The notes beneath the pieces were generated by a model that saw only the letters and a program-made list of their open reading frames with translations, was not told the DNA's origin and did no database searches. A program made the translations under genes and the position numbers. Positions 10,506 through 21,438 of a stretch of DNA of 64,000 nucleotides are shown here, piece by piece. The DNA is from Isoetes taiwanensis. Lineage: Eukaryota > Streptophyta > Lycopodiopsida > Isoetales > Isoetaceae. The DNA lies in assembly GCA_021234155.1 (NCBI GenBank), contig JAJEKV010000002.1, forward strand, positions 33,803,123 through 33,867,122. Reading direction: 5' to 3'. Each line of letters opens with the position of its first letter. Positions within the stretch are counted from its first letter, which is position 1.

Positions 10506-13500
10506 TCAAAAACGCTGATAATCTGGCCCAATTCTTCCTCCAAAACTTCCATGTCGTTGTTCTCTAAAGTGTCGAAGAAGAGCAGACGCCTGCATAAAAG
10601 GTTAAATAGAAGCAGCTACATGTAAGAAATTCCATGTTGTCTTGAGGTGAGAACATAGATTAAGACATGGATGAATTGGAAATACCTTCTCTTTTGCTCG
10701 AGGAGTGCCATTTTGTGAAAGAGCATGTAAAGGCGGGATAGCTCCCTCTTGCAAGACCATGGTTCGGTGTCTATTGCTATTTGTACAGAGATGGAGCAAA
10801 GCTGCTGCTGCATTTTCTTTGCCTCGTTGGGAGCCAGAGTCAACTACCTCTACAAGGGCAGGGATTCCACCTTCATCACCAATAGCACATCTACCATCAG
10901 CAGATGTCGCTAAGTTTGCCATAATAGCTACTGCTTTGTCCACCATACCAGAACCACGTTCCGTCATGAACTTCACAAGATGCTTTATAACTCCAGCTCG
11001 AACAATCCTTGATTTGTTTTCAGATAGTAAAGAAAGATTGAATAAAGCAGTTGCAGCATCTTTCTTCCCACGAAGGCCTCCGTTGGCCAGTAACTGCACC
11101 AGAAGAGGTATGGCACCTGAAGCACCAATTGTCGATTTATTTTCTTCTAGAATTGATAAGCTAAACAGTGTTGCCGCAGCATTCTCCTTTGCCTCTGCTG
11201 TTCCAATTCTTAGAACATTAACAAGAGGATCAATGGCACCTGCTGCTGCTATTTCAGTCTTGTTGTTATCATTGATTGACAAGTTTAGCAATGCGGTTGT
11301 GGCATTTTCTAAAGAAGCTGGATCAGCAGATCCTAACAATGAAACTAAAGGCTTAATTGCTCCAGCATTAGCAACAATAACTCTGTTCTCTCTATTTGTT
11401 TTTGTAAGCATTCTCAATTGTTGTGCAGCACTTCTCTGAAGCTCAACACAGTCAGATTGCAAATCCTCAATCAAGGTATCAACTACAACTGGTGAAGCTA
11501 AGCCAGCCTCTGAGCTATCAAGTTGGTGAGAAGCAACAATTTGAGTTAGACTTGCCCTCTGATGGTGTACCCGTTTTCTTTGCGATCCAGAATCGCAAGG
11601 CCTTCCAGGAGAACCAAAATTCTCTGGGTATGCAGGACTACCATTTGACAGCATTGCATATCTCTCTAGTTCTCCAGAAACATCTGTGCTGTAATGCGAA
11701 GAAGCATCACTTAAACATAAGGAAATATCAAGCGGAGCTGGCTCAGGTATTGCTGTTGCAAGATCATCTAAACTGGAAGCATCACTAGAGCCTGAACCCA
11801 TGCGCCTGTGAACGCCATTCTGATGCACATTCTCTGTGAAAGAATTCCACTCCCTGCCATTAGAAAAGGAATACTTGGACGGACTACCGTGATGATTTTG
11901 GAAACCATTACCACCACATGTAATGGGTCTCCTCCTATCAGTCTTCCCAGGTTCAAATGGTTTTGCTCGAACAGTACGCACTGACCTGGCTGAGCTTCTA
12001 GAAACAGTACTTGCAGTATCAGAGCATATGGACACAGTTCCAGAGATATCATGATCCAAGGAATCGGATGATCTTAAACTCAACCCAACTGGGAGAAACG
12101 AGGTTGCATTAGGAATAGTGGCCAAAGGGGGCCGTATTGCCGGCTCTGGCGATGGAAAGTTGTTCGCTTCGCACCAGTTTGTGATCAATGCCTTGACAGT
12201 ATAGTTAGGAATGACATTCTTATGAGCAAGGGATTGTCGTGTTTTTGGACAATAAGTATTTCCTTGATCAAGCCACTGCTGAATGTAGGTTCTTTCATAT
12301 GTTTGCCCAGAAGCAACTATAACTGGATCTGTCATAAGCTCATTTGATAAGGGACATCGAAAATCTGATGGAATTGATGTACCCCATGACTCTCGCTTTG
12401 ATTCATTGTCATCAAGTGATGCCTCGATCTGCACAAGTAGGGAGATAACTTTATCCAAGTATGTCACTTGTCCATCCTGCTCTTGACCTTTCAATTTCTC
12501 CAATTCAGCTATCTCTCTCTTACATGTTTCAGCAGATGTAACGCCAAGTTTGCTGAAAAGCTTTCTTAGCATTTCATCTGGTGCTCCGTCAACTGATTGT
12601 TGTTCAACAATATTTTCTATTTCTTCCGACAGCCTCTCGTCAGAAATATCAGCCACGCATCTTGTTTTCATCAAGAGCTGTATGCATTGATCAACCTGTA
12701 CGAGGATACGCAAAGTGTATGAGATATAAGAAAAGTAGCTGGGATAACATACCAACAGACAAGCATTCTCATACTTCAAAGCATGTATAACACAATCTTA
12801 TGGGCACCTGCCTGTGTTTGACTCTCTGCAGGTAGTTCACGAGATGCAGAGCAGAAATCACTCAATGCCTGAGAAATTTCTACAATGATGTGTTGAAGTG
12901 AAGTTGTGAAATCATGGCTGCGGATGACCTAAAAGGTAACAAACTGGCATGTCAAATTGCGCATAAAATAAAGTAGACTACAGCTTTGCCCAGACAATAA
13001 ATCAGACACAAACATTCCACTTAATTGAGTTGGAGGCAGATAAAATAACTGATCATTCTCCTCCATCAAAACCTCAAATGTTACAAGGTTTTAAAATAAG
13101 AAGTACCAGCATTATTCAACAGTAAAACGAACTATCTTTCACATTTATCAGAGTACATATTTTTAGACTTCTTAAGTAAAACAATTTTTCCTTTCCCTTA
13201 AACATGATTGCCAATTTGATGTTGTACCTTCAGGTTTTTCAGTTTAGACCTGTATAAGTTAAAGGTTATAAAAAACAGAGGATAGATAATTAGGTTATCT
13301 CCAGATATTTCAGACCAAAGGAAAAAAATTCAACAGAAGAATGCGTAACTAAACAGCATGATATACAAAATTCTGGCAGCCTTCAGATTGGTAATAAAAT
13401 GCCCTCAAATCTTTATTAAAAACAAGGACTAAGACTACTACCATGGGCATAGAATCAACAATTACAACATGCTTATGTAAGACTACTCACTGTATGCACT

Positions 13501-13772
13501 TTACTTGCTTTCTCGTCACATTGCTCCATGAGCTCCTTAATTTTTTGTAGCATCTGCTCCAGGATAAGAACAGCTTGTACAGCAGTTTCTGACAAATAGA
13601 CTTGTTGTCTATGTGCTTCATCTATCAATGGCAATAGAAGCTCCAAACAGGGCAATAAAGCATCCCATTGCACCCTGTGGTATTTGACCTTGTTTCCCAT
13701 CATAATAAGCATGCGAATAAGTTGTGATATACTCGCAAGTACTGAACTTGGATCCATACCAACTTCGCTCAT
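10506..13772 (-). CDS. U-box/ARM-repeat E3 ubiquitin ligase, PUB2/PUB4-like, 4 coding exons
   Basis: My exon model on the minus strand is 13772-13491, 12928-12812, 12695-10686 and 10589-10506, all joined in phase 0, giving about 830 residues. Residues 1-235 match the helical N-terminal domain of plant U-box proteins. The U-box follows at about 240-315 (IPSDFRCPLSNELMTDPVIV, then YCPKTRQSL). A serine-rich linker leads into about six ARM repeats from about 560 (for example ENATTALLNLSINDNNKTEI). The last exon ends ASALLRHFREQRHGS before YQRF and stop. Such proteins transfer ubiquitin from an E2, and related PUB4 proteins act in cell division and receptor signalling. The second intron (12696-12811) appears to start with GC, not GT. 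The ATG lies 4 nt after an AG acceptor, so a 5'UTR intron is likely. Confidence 0.88.
12696..12811 (-). other. Probable GC-AG intron in the U-box gene
   Basis: The exon ends ACACAG and the intron begins GCAGGTGCCC. The acceptor is GTACAG, followed by GTTGATCAATGC. This join keeps the frame (QTQ-VDQC). Using the GT four bases downstream would give an immediate stop after joining. Confidence 0.6.
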
Positions 13773-15600
13773 GAATCTGTTGCATAACAATCAAATCAAC
13801 AGCCAACTAGAAGGCACAGTTTCTCAGGTCACCTTTCCAATAACAGAAGTCAAGTGCAAGAGGGGGCTTTCCTTCCTAGACGCGCCAACAATCGTAATCA
13901 GATGTCGAAAGGGATCAGAATCTCTACAGCTTACAGGAACTTGCACCCAAAAGCAAAGCGTTTGTAATCCACAAGTCCTCAAAAGCTCCTAATGCATGAA
14001 TGGTACTAGAGAGTATTTATCCTACAAGAAGCTGCGGATAAAACTCCCAGGAATGCCCTTTTCCTTGGACAGAGACTTTTCCAGCATAACACCACAAAAA
14101 GTCCGACCCCTTATTCTCTTCATAGAGCACCCACACCCAGTTGAGGAATCGAGACTGGCCCAAGTCAATAGATAACAAGTCACTGTCATATCAGTTCATT
14201 TGTTGTATCAGAGTTCCCAGAAGCCTGCCCTTCTTCCTTCTCATTTCTCAGAGAGGCGGCCATTCTTGTTTAGTTCTAACACTGTCATTCTTGTCCGTGC
14301 AATGCATTGGGGGATGGATCATGCACATAGGCCCCCAAATCCTCGCCAGCCTAACACAAGATCGATCCCAGCTCACAGCTTGCAAGTACCCGCAAGGACC
14401 CAAAACACACTTGGCTCAAAAAGACCTCCGCGCACAAATTTTCTCGCAAACAGGATTTACACAGTAAAAGACCATGTCGGTCTGCACAAAAATCTTTTTG
14501 CTTAACCTTAGATGCCTTTCCAACTAATAAACCCTAATCAATCTGAAGAATCAAACGGAATGAGTACCCAGAAACTGTCAGCCTGTATAGAAGAAGGTTA
14601 TGATCGAGACAGATGCTTAAACATTGAATTTGTTATTAACAAAGCCGGCTTATTGGAGTGGAAAGTGGTGCGCTGAGCAGGTGAAAAAACAAGGTTAATC
14701 TTTCTGATCAAAAGAGGTCTATCTTAAGCTAGAAGTACAGAGACCAAAGAGGACAGATGTAGGGCTGTAGGTTTAGATACCAGGCTGCCAAGAAACGGAC
14801 AAGCAACGAAGGCTCCTTTTCGGCTGTGCTGTTTAATAGAGGGAATGGAATACCTACACGAAGCCGGCTCCCCATCCCTACTATTCACTAACAGTAACTC
14901 GGCTAAAGCTTGGAAAAGAGAAAACCCACAAAGCAAAAAGGCACACTTATCCCAACCACCAAACCCACAAAGAGCTGGAACATGTTAGACCTGGAATTAA
15001 TGCCGCTGTTGCAATGAATCATGTAACTAAAGGAAATCCCTCTAACGCACTGTATTCTTCACGCATTTCTGCTCATTATTTGAGTCGTAAATCACACAAC
15101 GGATCTGCCTGTGAATTGAACCGCTGGGGTATATGCCGGATTTTTATATTCAACCTGTAGGCCAAGGAGGTGTTCGTCCTCAATTTCTTATTATTTGTTC
15201 TGAATTGTGAAGATAAGGGGATGTTTCGCCAGATTCTCCTTTCTGACGAAGACATGACGATTAACGGAGTATCTAATTAATCTAAATTGACGGAAGGTAT
15301 ATTCCGTTTTGGCATATGCTCCCGTTGATACGTGGATGGTCGCCTGGAAAAAGAATCCACCATATAATAATGCCAATGAGTTGTTTATAATAATTTCTAG
15401 CTGGTTCCAAATGAAGGCCATGGTATGAAGAAAGTAGAAAAATGGCCTCCGAAAGTCTAGCTCCCAAAAAAAAGATAGGAGCTTGAAATTTCGCCCAATT
15501 CTAAAATCACACTCAAAAGGTTAAAGCCTGCCTTACATTACCTCTCCTAGGTACTCAAAATAGTTGGTTTCTCCCATCATGACATTGATTCCTTATCCAT
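13773..15600. other. Upstream region of the U-box gene
   Basis: A 5' untranslated exon is expected here on the minus strand, because the ATG directly follows an acceptor-like TGCAACAG. I could not place that exon or the promoter. The ORFs present are short and unconvincing. Confidence 0.4.
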
Positions 15601-16779
15601 CTTGCCTTTGCCAGTGCATAGCCAGATTGCCCATACTATAGTCCAACATGCCAACATGGCCTGTTTGGTCACATCTCAAATCCAAGAGCAGTGTTCCTTT
15701 TCTCCCTTTTTTTTTTGTATTTTGCTTCTTTCTTTGTTGCTTGCCTTATCACAGGACCGCTCTCAAGATCTCTTGTTATCATTGATAAGTCAGATGGGTC
15801 ACCACACTTACCAATTTGAGTCCCTTTTGTCTATCATGTTAACTGCACCTTTTTGCCTCATGGGACCATGGCCATTTTGCAACAGACAGAAGCTTCCAGG
15901 GTTCGTCTCTCATAATCAACATGAGTGGACTCCATAATTAATATACTACCAAGGCTATTTCCTGAGTACTTTATATATTTGGTTATTACTTTCTTGCATT
16001 TTAGGAATCTGTTAGATACCCTTTACACTTTTGAAGGTCTATTGTTTAGGCGTTAGGCGTGTTATTGGATGACTCATTAGTTTGCTATCTATTCATAAGC
16101 AGATTTTCCTAGTACTTTACATTACAATTGTCTTTGCCACTTAAATAGTCTCTAAATTATGCTAACTTGGTCCCCCATGAGACAAATGTAAAAGACAACC
16201 ATGTGTAAATTATAGGGTGATTATTTTTATATGAGTTGCATGTCTCGCGTGATACCATCTGTCTTATTGACATATTATTCATTTTCACTAAAGTTGACGA
16301 ATCTACAAGTACACTGGGAAACACCATGTAGGCAAGAAATTAATGGCCATAGAATATTATATAAAATATGATGTGAACGAATTGACTTCCATGAGACAAT
16401 AGTTATTAAACTTCAGGTAAATAAAAACCATAAAGTATGTGAAGTTATCGACAATGATGAATAAGTTGTTAGATCTTCATAAGCGTAATAATAAGGTAAG
16501 TGCATCAGCATACGCGCTTATCTACAACTTGTAATTTTAAGTTAACTTCATGTAGCTAGACCTCAAATAGACATATTCTTGTAGCCATAAAATATGCAAA
16601 GTTATTGAATGATGATAAGTTGTTTGATATTGTGTAACTCCCGGGAAAGGTTCAAAAAGCAAGGAATCAGAAAGTAGCATAGGATGATGGTATTACAACC
16701 TGAACTATTGATATATTTATACGAGTTATTTAATCGATCCTACAGTGCATGTTCCTATTTTAGCATGTTCCTATGATGC
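15601..16779. other. AT-rich spacer, no gene seen
   Basis: One 111-codon plus-strand ORF (15602-15937) has no recognisable domain and ordinary spacer composition. Nothing else is visible. Confidence 0.5.
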
Positions 16780-17520
16780 AAGTTGCTGTGGAAGTCTCTT
16801 AGAATCCCCTTAGATTCCCAAAGATTATCCCAGGGAGCCTCTAGATTCTCCAAAATTTAATGTAGATTCTCGTATATTCCCTTAGATTTTATGAGATTCT
16901 GCAAGATTCTATCAAGATTCCCCTAGATTCCCTTATTTCTCTAACATATTTTCCCTGAAGATTTCCTTAAATTCTCTTTAATTTTATGAGATACCCTTAG
17001 ATTCTCTTACATTCTCTTAGATTTTGTGATATTCCCTTAGATTCCATGAAGCTTCCCTTACGTTCTATGAAGATTCTTCTAGATTCTTCAAGATTACCTT
17101 AGACAACCTTAGATTTTATGAGGTTCCTTAAGACTCCCCCAGATTTTATAAGGTTCCCTCAGATTGTATGAAGATTTCCTTAGATTCTATTGTATTCCCC
17201 TAGATTCTCAAAGATATCATGAAAATTCCCTTAGATTCCCTAAAATTCTCTTAGTTTTTATGAGATTCCTTAGATGTTATGAAGCTTCCCTTAGGTTCTC
17301 TTAAATGTTGTGAGATCCCTTAGATTCTATGAAGTTTTTCTTAGATTCTCCAAAATTACCTTAGATTTATTTAGATCTTATGAGATTCTCTAAGATTCCT
17401 CTAGATTTTATAAGGTTCCCTTAAATTATATGAAGATTCTCTTAGATCCTATTAAATGCCCCTAGATTTTTAAAGATTTTATGAAGATTCCCTTGGATTC
17501 CCTTAGATTCTAGCAAAAAG
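16780..17520. repeat. Degenerate TTAGATTC minisatellite, about 740 bp
   Basis: The stretch consists of dozens of imperfect copies of units such as CCCTTAGATTCTATGAAGAT, CCCTTAGATTTTATGAG and TTCTCTTAGATT. Unit length drifts between about 13 and 24 bp. It is not coding. Confidence 0.85.
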
Positions 17521-17543
17521 TTACTATTTTTTAGAAGTTCCTG

Positions 17544-17591
17544 GAACATTCTAGAACTCTGTAGAATAGTCTAGAACACTCTAGAACATTC
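17544..17591. promoter_or_regulatory. Heat-shock-element cluster
   Basis: GAAcaTTCtaGAA at 17544-17556 is a perfect three-module heat-shock element. GAAcaTTC recurs at 17584-17591, with TCTAGAACA-type half sites between. It lies directly after the TTAGATTC minisatellite. The nearest downstream ORFs, at 17.6-18.0 kb, are short and unrecognised. It could be the remains of a heat-inducible promoter, possibly one from a mobile element. Confidence 0.5.
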
Positions 17592-17995
17592 CAAAGTCAT
17601 TTCTCTTTATCGCTCATTCTCAGCCATTGAATAAAGCAATATTCCAGTGCTTCTTCCTTCTAGTGCATTCTACACCATGCACTAAATCCATGATGGGGTC
17701 AAATCGACATTTCCACCTCAGTATAAGTTTTCTCAACCATTGCCACAAGTCAAAATACAAGTCAGCATCTTGCAGCATCACAAAGCAACATGCAATGAAG
17801 GGGATTTGAACCCCCTGCCACAATAGGCAGAATCAAAGCACTTCTAAAATTGCACACAATGCATACACCTTTAAAAGTGGGTTTGAAGAGAAGCATGTTT
17901 TGCATGCAGCCCTGATGAATTGCAGCCAACGATCCACATGAGTGCCCGTCGAACCAACAAGGAAGGAGTTCAATTACCTCATCTATAAGTTGCAC

Positions 17996-18050
17996 TTTAT
18001 TTTAGTTTTATTAAACAGGCCATTATGGCCAAACACAAACTAAAGACCTA
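17996..18050 (-). other. Possible sixth LINE-like 3' hairpin
   Basis: On the minus strand GGCCA-TAA-TGGCC is flanked by AGTTT and AAACT and followed by a TAAAA-like tail. This resembles the LINE ends found elsewhere in the window, but the outer stem is not adjacent and no LINE coding sequence lies upstream. Confidence 0.25.
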
Positions 18051-18496
18051 GAACTATTATGGGCATAACATTTACGTGGAACTTGCACTTCGCAACTACA
18101 ATGTACAATCCTTACACTTTTATCAATTGTTAACTTACTCTTCCCTGCATTCAAGCATACTGAAATTGTTATGCAGCCCACATTTGGCATACAACTTACT
18201 ATAACTTGCTTACACTTTTATCAATTGTTAACTTACCCTTCCATGCATTCAAGCATACTGAAACTGTTATGCAACCAATATTTGGCATACAACTTTCCAA
18301 CTACAATTCACAATTCCTAAATTTTTACAACTTACTGTAGTTGCAAGCTATCAATCCTCCGTAGCTCGCGCATCAAGATTTGTGTTGCCAAGTCCATGTG
18401 GGCTCTTAGGGCCTGCCTCTTCTCCATAGAGACATTCACTTTCTCCCATTCCATAACTCCAATGCATTGTGCTAATGCATGGAAGAACCTGTCCAA

Positions 18497-18941
18497 CTAA
18501 ATCCCCAGCACTCTCACTGCAGCTGCCAGGCTTTCAGTTGTTATGTTAACTCCCACAACATTTTCAAGCATTTCTGCTTCTACATGGATATATTCATCTT
18601 CCTCAGCAACAGTAGCAGGGTGTGGTAGTCCTTGCCATAAGATTGACAATGGAAAACATCTGGGCACTACGACCATGTGCAACAGGTCCATATAGCACCC
18701 CGTTTGGAAGAGCTTGGGGCTGCCTAAGATGGACAAGTTACAAACCATAGAGGCATGGCAATGTAATATGAATAGCAAGAGCACCTGCCAGAGCAAAATC
18801 CACATGAGATGAGACACTTGGACGGCACAAAGGGACAAACATAGCCACATCATTGCTGCTATCACATATTTCAATGACTTCAGGTGCTACAGCATGGCCA
18901 TTATCCTCCATTCTTGGCATACTTGCATAATCAAAGAGCAA
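18497..18941 (-). other. Unrecognised ORF pair
   Basis: Two overlapping frames (18738-18941 and 18497-18874) change over near 18740-18780. The first gives a polar segment with EVIEICDSSNDVAMFVPLCR. The second ends with an acidic helix-like EEDEYIHVEAEMLENVVGVN and LAAAVRVLGI. The change of frame suggests either an unseen intron or a frameshift. I recognise no family. It lies on the same strand as the transposase relic at 21.4-24.6 kb and could be a further ORF of that element. Confidence 0.3.
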
Positions 18942-19135
18942 GACATTATATTAAACTAGTGCTATAAATTATATTAAACTAAGAGAGGATGCAATACAAA
19001 ATTCATACAGAAATAGAAGTGCAAATCCGTATTGATACCAAAGTCAAGATATAATGCAACAACAAGTACACAACAGAGCAACAAATAAACACTAGCCACT
19101 GCATAGTGTAATTAAAGAAATCCAGAAGATCGTAA

Positions 19136-19547
19136 TCAGCTCCGCTGCATATTCTTCCTCGTGCACATCATCATCACATTTGCTACCTGCATCATCCCAG
19201 TTTGCTTCCTCCCCTTCCCAAGCCTCTCTACAGGCTGCATTCCAGCAGGCACATCAAACAAGATGCCTCTCACATCACTAGGCATCACATGCTCAGGATT
19301 TAAAGTCATCTTCCAAGCCACATATAAATGTCGTGTTTGTGGGTAGGATCCACTGGCTAGATAGCACAAACTTTTTTGTGCGTAGCATACGACACACAAT
19401 GCAGACAAGACTGGCGGACCTTTGTTTCCTACCATAGTAATTAACATAATAGGCAGCCCTATGCAATACACTTTTGTTGTCCAACACAACAAGGTTCTCT
19501 TTCCAATGCCACTGCCCCCACAACAGTCTTAGACTTACAAAATCCAA
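19136..19547 (-). other. Unrecognised ORF pair, cysteine-containing
   Basis: Frames at 19293-19547 (84 codons) and 19136-19492 (118 codons) overlap almost completely. The longer one ends VMPSDVRGILFDVPAGMQPV plus a basic tail. The shorter one contains SLVCIVCRMLRTKKF. I cannot tell which frame was used and recognise no domain. Confidence 0.25.
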
Positions 19548-20082
19548 TCAAGCAATCATACATGTGCTCTGGGATATCCATTCCTGCATATCCCGACATT
19601 AAACAATCCATTTCCTTCCTCTGTGATCTTTCCACCCTCCATTACCTTTCCACTACTCCTACCCTTACTACAAACATCCATCAGCCTGCAAAAGCTGATC
19701 CAACGCATGGACTACACCTCATTCTACTCCTTGAAGGCATGGTTCTCTGCAAAGTCAACAACAAAAACTACCCAATCATATGTGGCAGATCGTCTAGTAA
19801 ATCCCTGAATTGCTTAACCTGCCACTTGTACCTAAAAAAGCACAATTTCATTACAATGGGAAAATTTTTAGTAAACTGGAATTTTCTTATTGTAGACCTT
19901 ATGCAGGGGTTGTATACACGTGTACATTATCCATGTATCATACATATGTTGTGTACACTACATGAATATTTAGAAAACATATTAATATAGTATCATATAC
20001 CAACTTTCAAACACAATATGACTGTATGATAGATAGCAAAGGTTACTAGAGACGGAGGTAGTATATCCCTAGTAACCTTCAC

Positions 20083-20687
20083 CTAGTAACCTTCACCTAG
20101 GTCCCTAACCCCTTCCCCTTCCCCTGCGAGGTCTAACCCACGCAGCTGGGTTAGGAACTCAGAGCTCACGCATATTCCAGCCTTATTCTTCCCACCATAT
20201 GGGGTACCTAGACAATGCAAAAAGTAATTCCACAGGATGATACTCACAGAAGAAGAGCGGACCCAACTCCACAAAGTTGTTGTACTCGTGGTAGTACTTG
20301 TTAATAAGGCCATACATCTGTCCCTTATCAATTTCATGAATGACCTCCGGTATGTATTAATCCAGAGAGTGTGCTAAATAAAAGCAAAGCCCTCAACTGG
20401 TGTAGCATCTCGTCCAGATGAGGAGGGGGTTCAAGAATTCCCACTAATGCAAGTCTCGTATAGCATTCAGATGGATTAATTTCCATCAATGGTTCATGAC
20501 CACAATCAAATCGCTCGAGAATAAAGTGGATCAACTCCCTTGCAAGCTCCTTGGTGGAACTATGGCACAACCTCCACTCCAAGAAATGGTCAAACAACTC
20601 ATCTTGATCAGGTCGCACAGAATGCTTGGGGCATGCTCGTAGGGCTTCTGGAGTAGCCCAGGGAGGATTGTGTCGGAGATCAATCAT
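20083..20687 (-). other. Unrecognised coding-like segment
   Basis: The frame at 20334-20687 gives an amphipathic protein segment (LARELIHFILERFDCGHEPL and ILEPPPHLDEMLHQLRALLL). A different frame below about 20337 continues with coding-like sequence (INKYYHEYNNFVELGPLFF, then CEYHPVELLFALSRYPIW). Composition in both parts looks like real, now broken, protein-coding sequence. The function is unknown. Its strand and position behind the DUF7869-type gene suggest the same mobile element. Confidence 0.35.
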
Positions 20688-20851
20688 TTACAAAAGCAAA
20701 CAAGGAGCAAGTAATAAGGAACACAAGGAGCGAAGAGCAGAAGGAGCAAGGAGCAAACAAAGAACACGGATCATGCAAGGTGAGAAGGAGCAGTTTACTA
20801 AATTCGTGGGTGAGAAGTGAAAGCAAGGTGAAAGAATTTATAGTTGCGGAT

Positions 20852-20945
20852 CCAATAATGTTGAAGTATTATACCAATAATGCTGAAGTATTATACCAAT
20901 AATGCTGAAGTATAATACCAATAATGCTGAAGTATTACCAATAAT
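20852..20945. repeat. About 23-bp tandem repeat, four units
   Basis: CCAATAATGCTGAAGTATTA with a short variable end repeats four times. Related single units appear at about 21376-21420. Confidence 0.8.
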
Positions 20946-21438
20946 GTTACAACGACTATAAAAGCAGCTCCATTTGGTGGTAGAAGCCATTCATCTCCAA
21001 TGGATTATCTGCCTGCTCGTCCAGATCACATCGAGACCATTACTTGCTCCATGAACTACAATGCTCTTGTTGGATGCATGCTAAGAGGTATTCTCCTCGA
21101 TCCCTACCTGCAATCCAAAGCTAATGGTCGTGATATGATTGCCTCGAGCTTCATCGTGTTGTGATCGACCTTGTTTGGCTTCCTGAGCGCCATAGCTACG
21201 AGCTGAATGGGATCACCTTAGCAGAGGTTGATGAGTGATCATTGACTGTATGTCATCAATAATGTGTGCACCTATGCATGTGCATCAGATGTAATGATGT
21301 ATAACTAAAGATGTAAGGATGTATAAGCATAATGAATATTATTCTAGATGTATCGAACCTGAGTAGAAATTGTCCAAAATGCTTAAGTATTATACCAAAA
21401 TGTTGAAGTATTACATAAAAAATTCCAACTAAATATAG

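Noticed and set aside
10705-11439. 244-codon plus-strand ORF
   Set aside because: It is the antisense shadow of the conserved ARM-repeat exon of the U-box gene.
17799-17819. tRNA-like T arm (GGGGGTTCAAATCCCC on the minus strand)
   Set aside because: No matching anticodon arm, D arm or 7-bp acceptor pairing could be built upstream.
20048-20070. GACGGAGGTAGTAT, similar to Stowaway MITE ends
   Set aside because: No matching inverted end with a TA duplication was found within several hundred bases.
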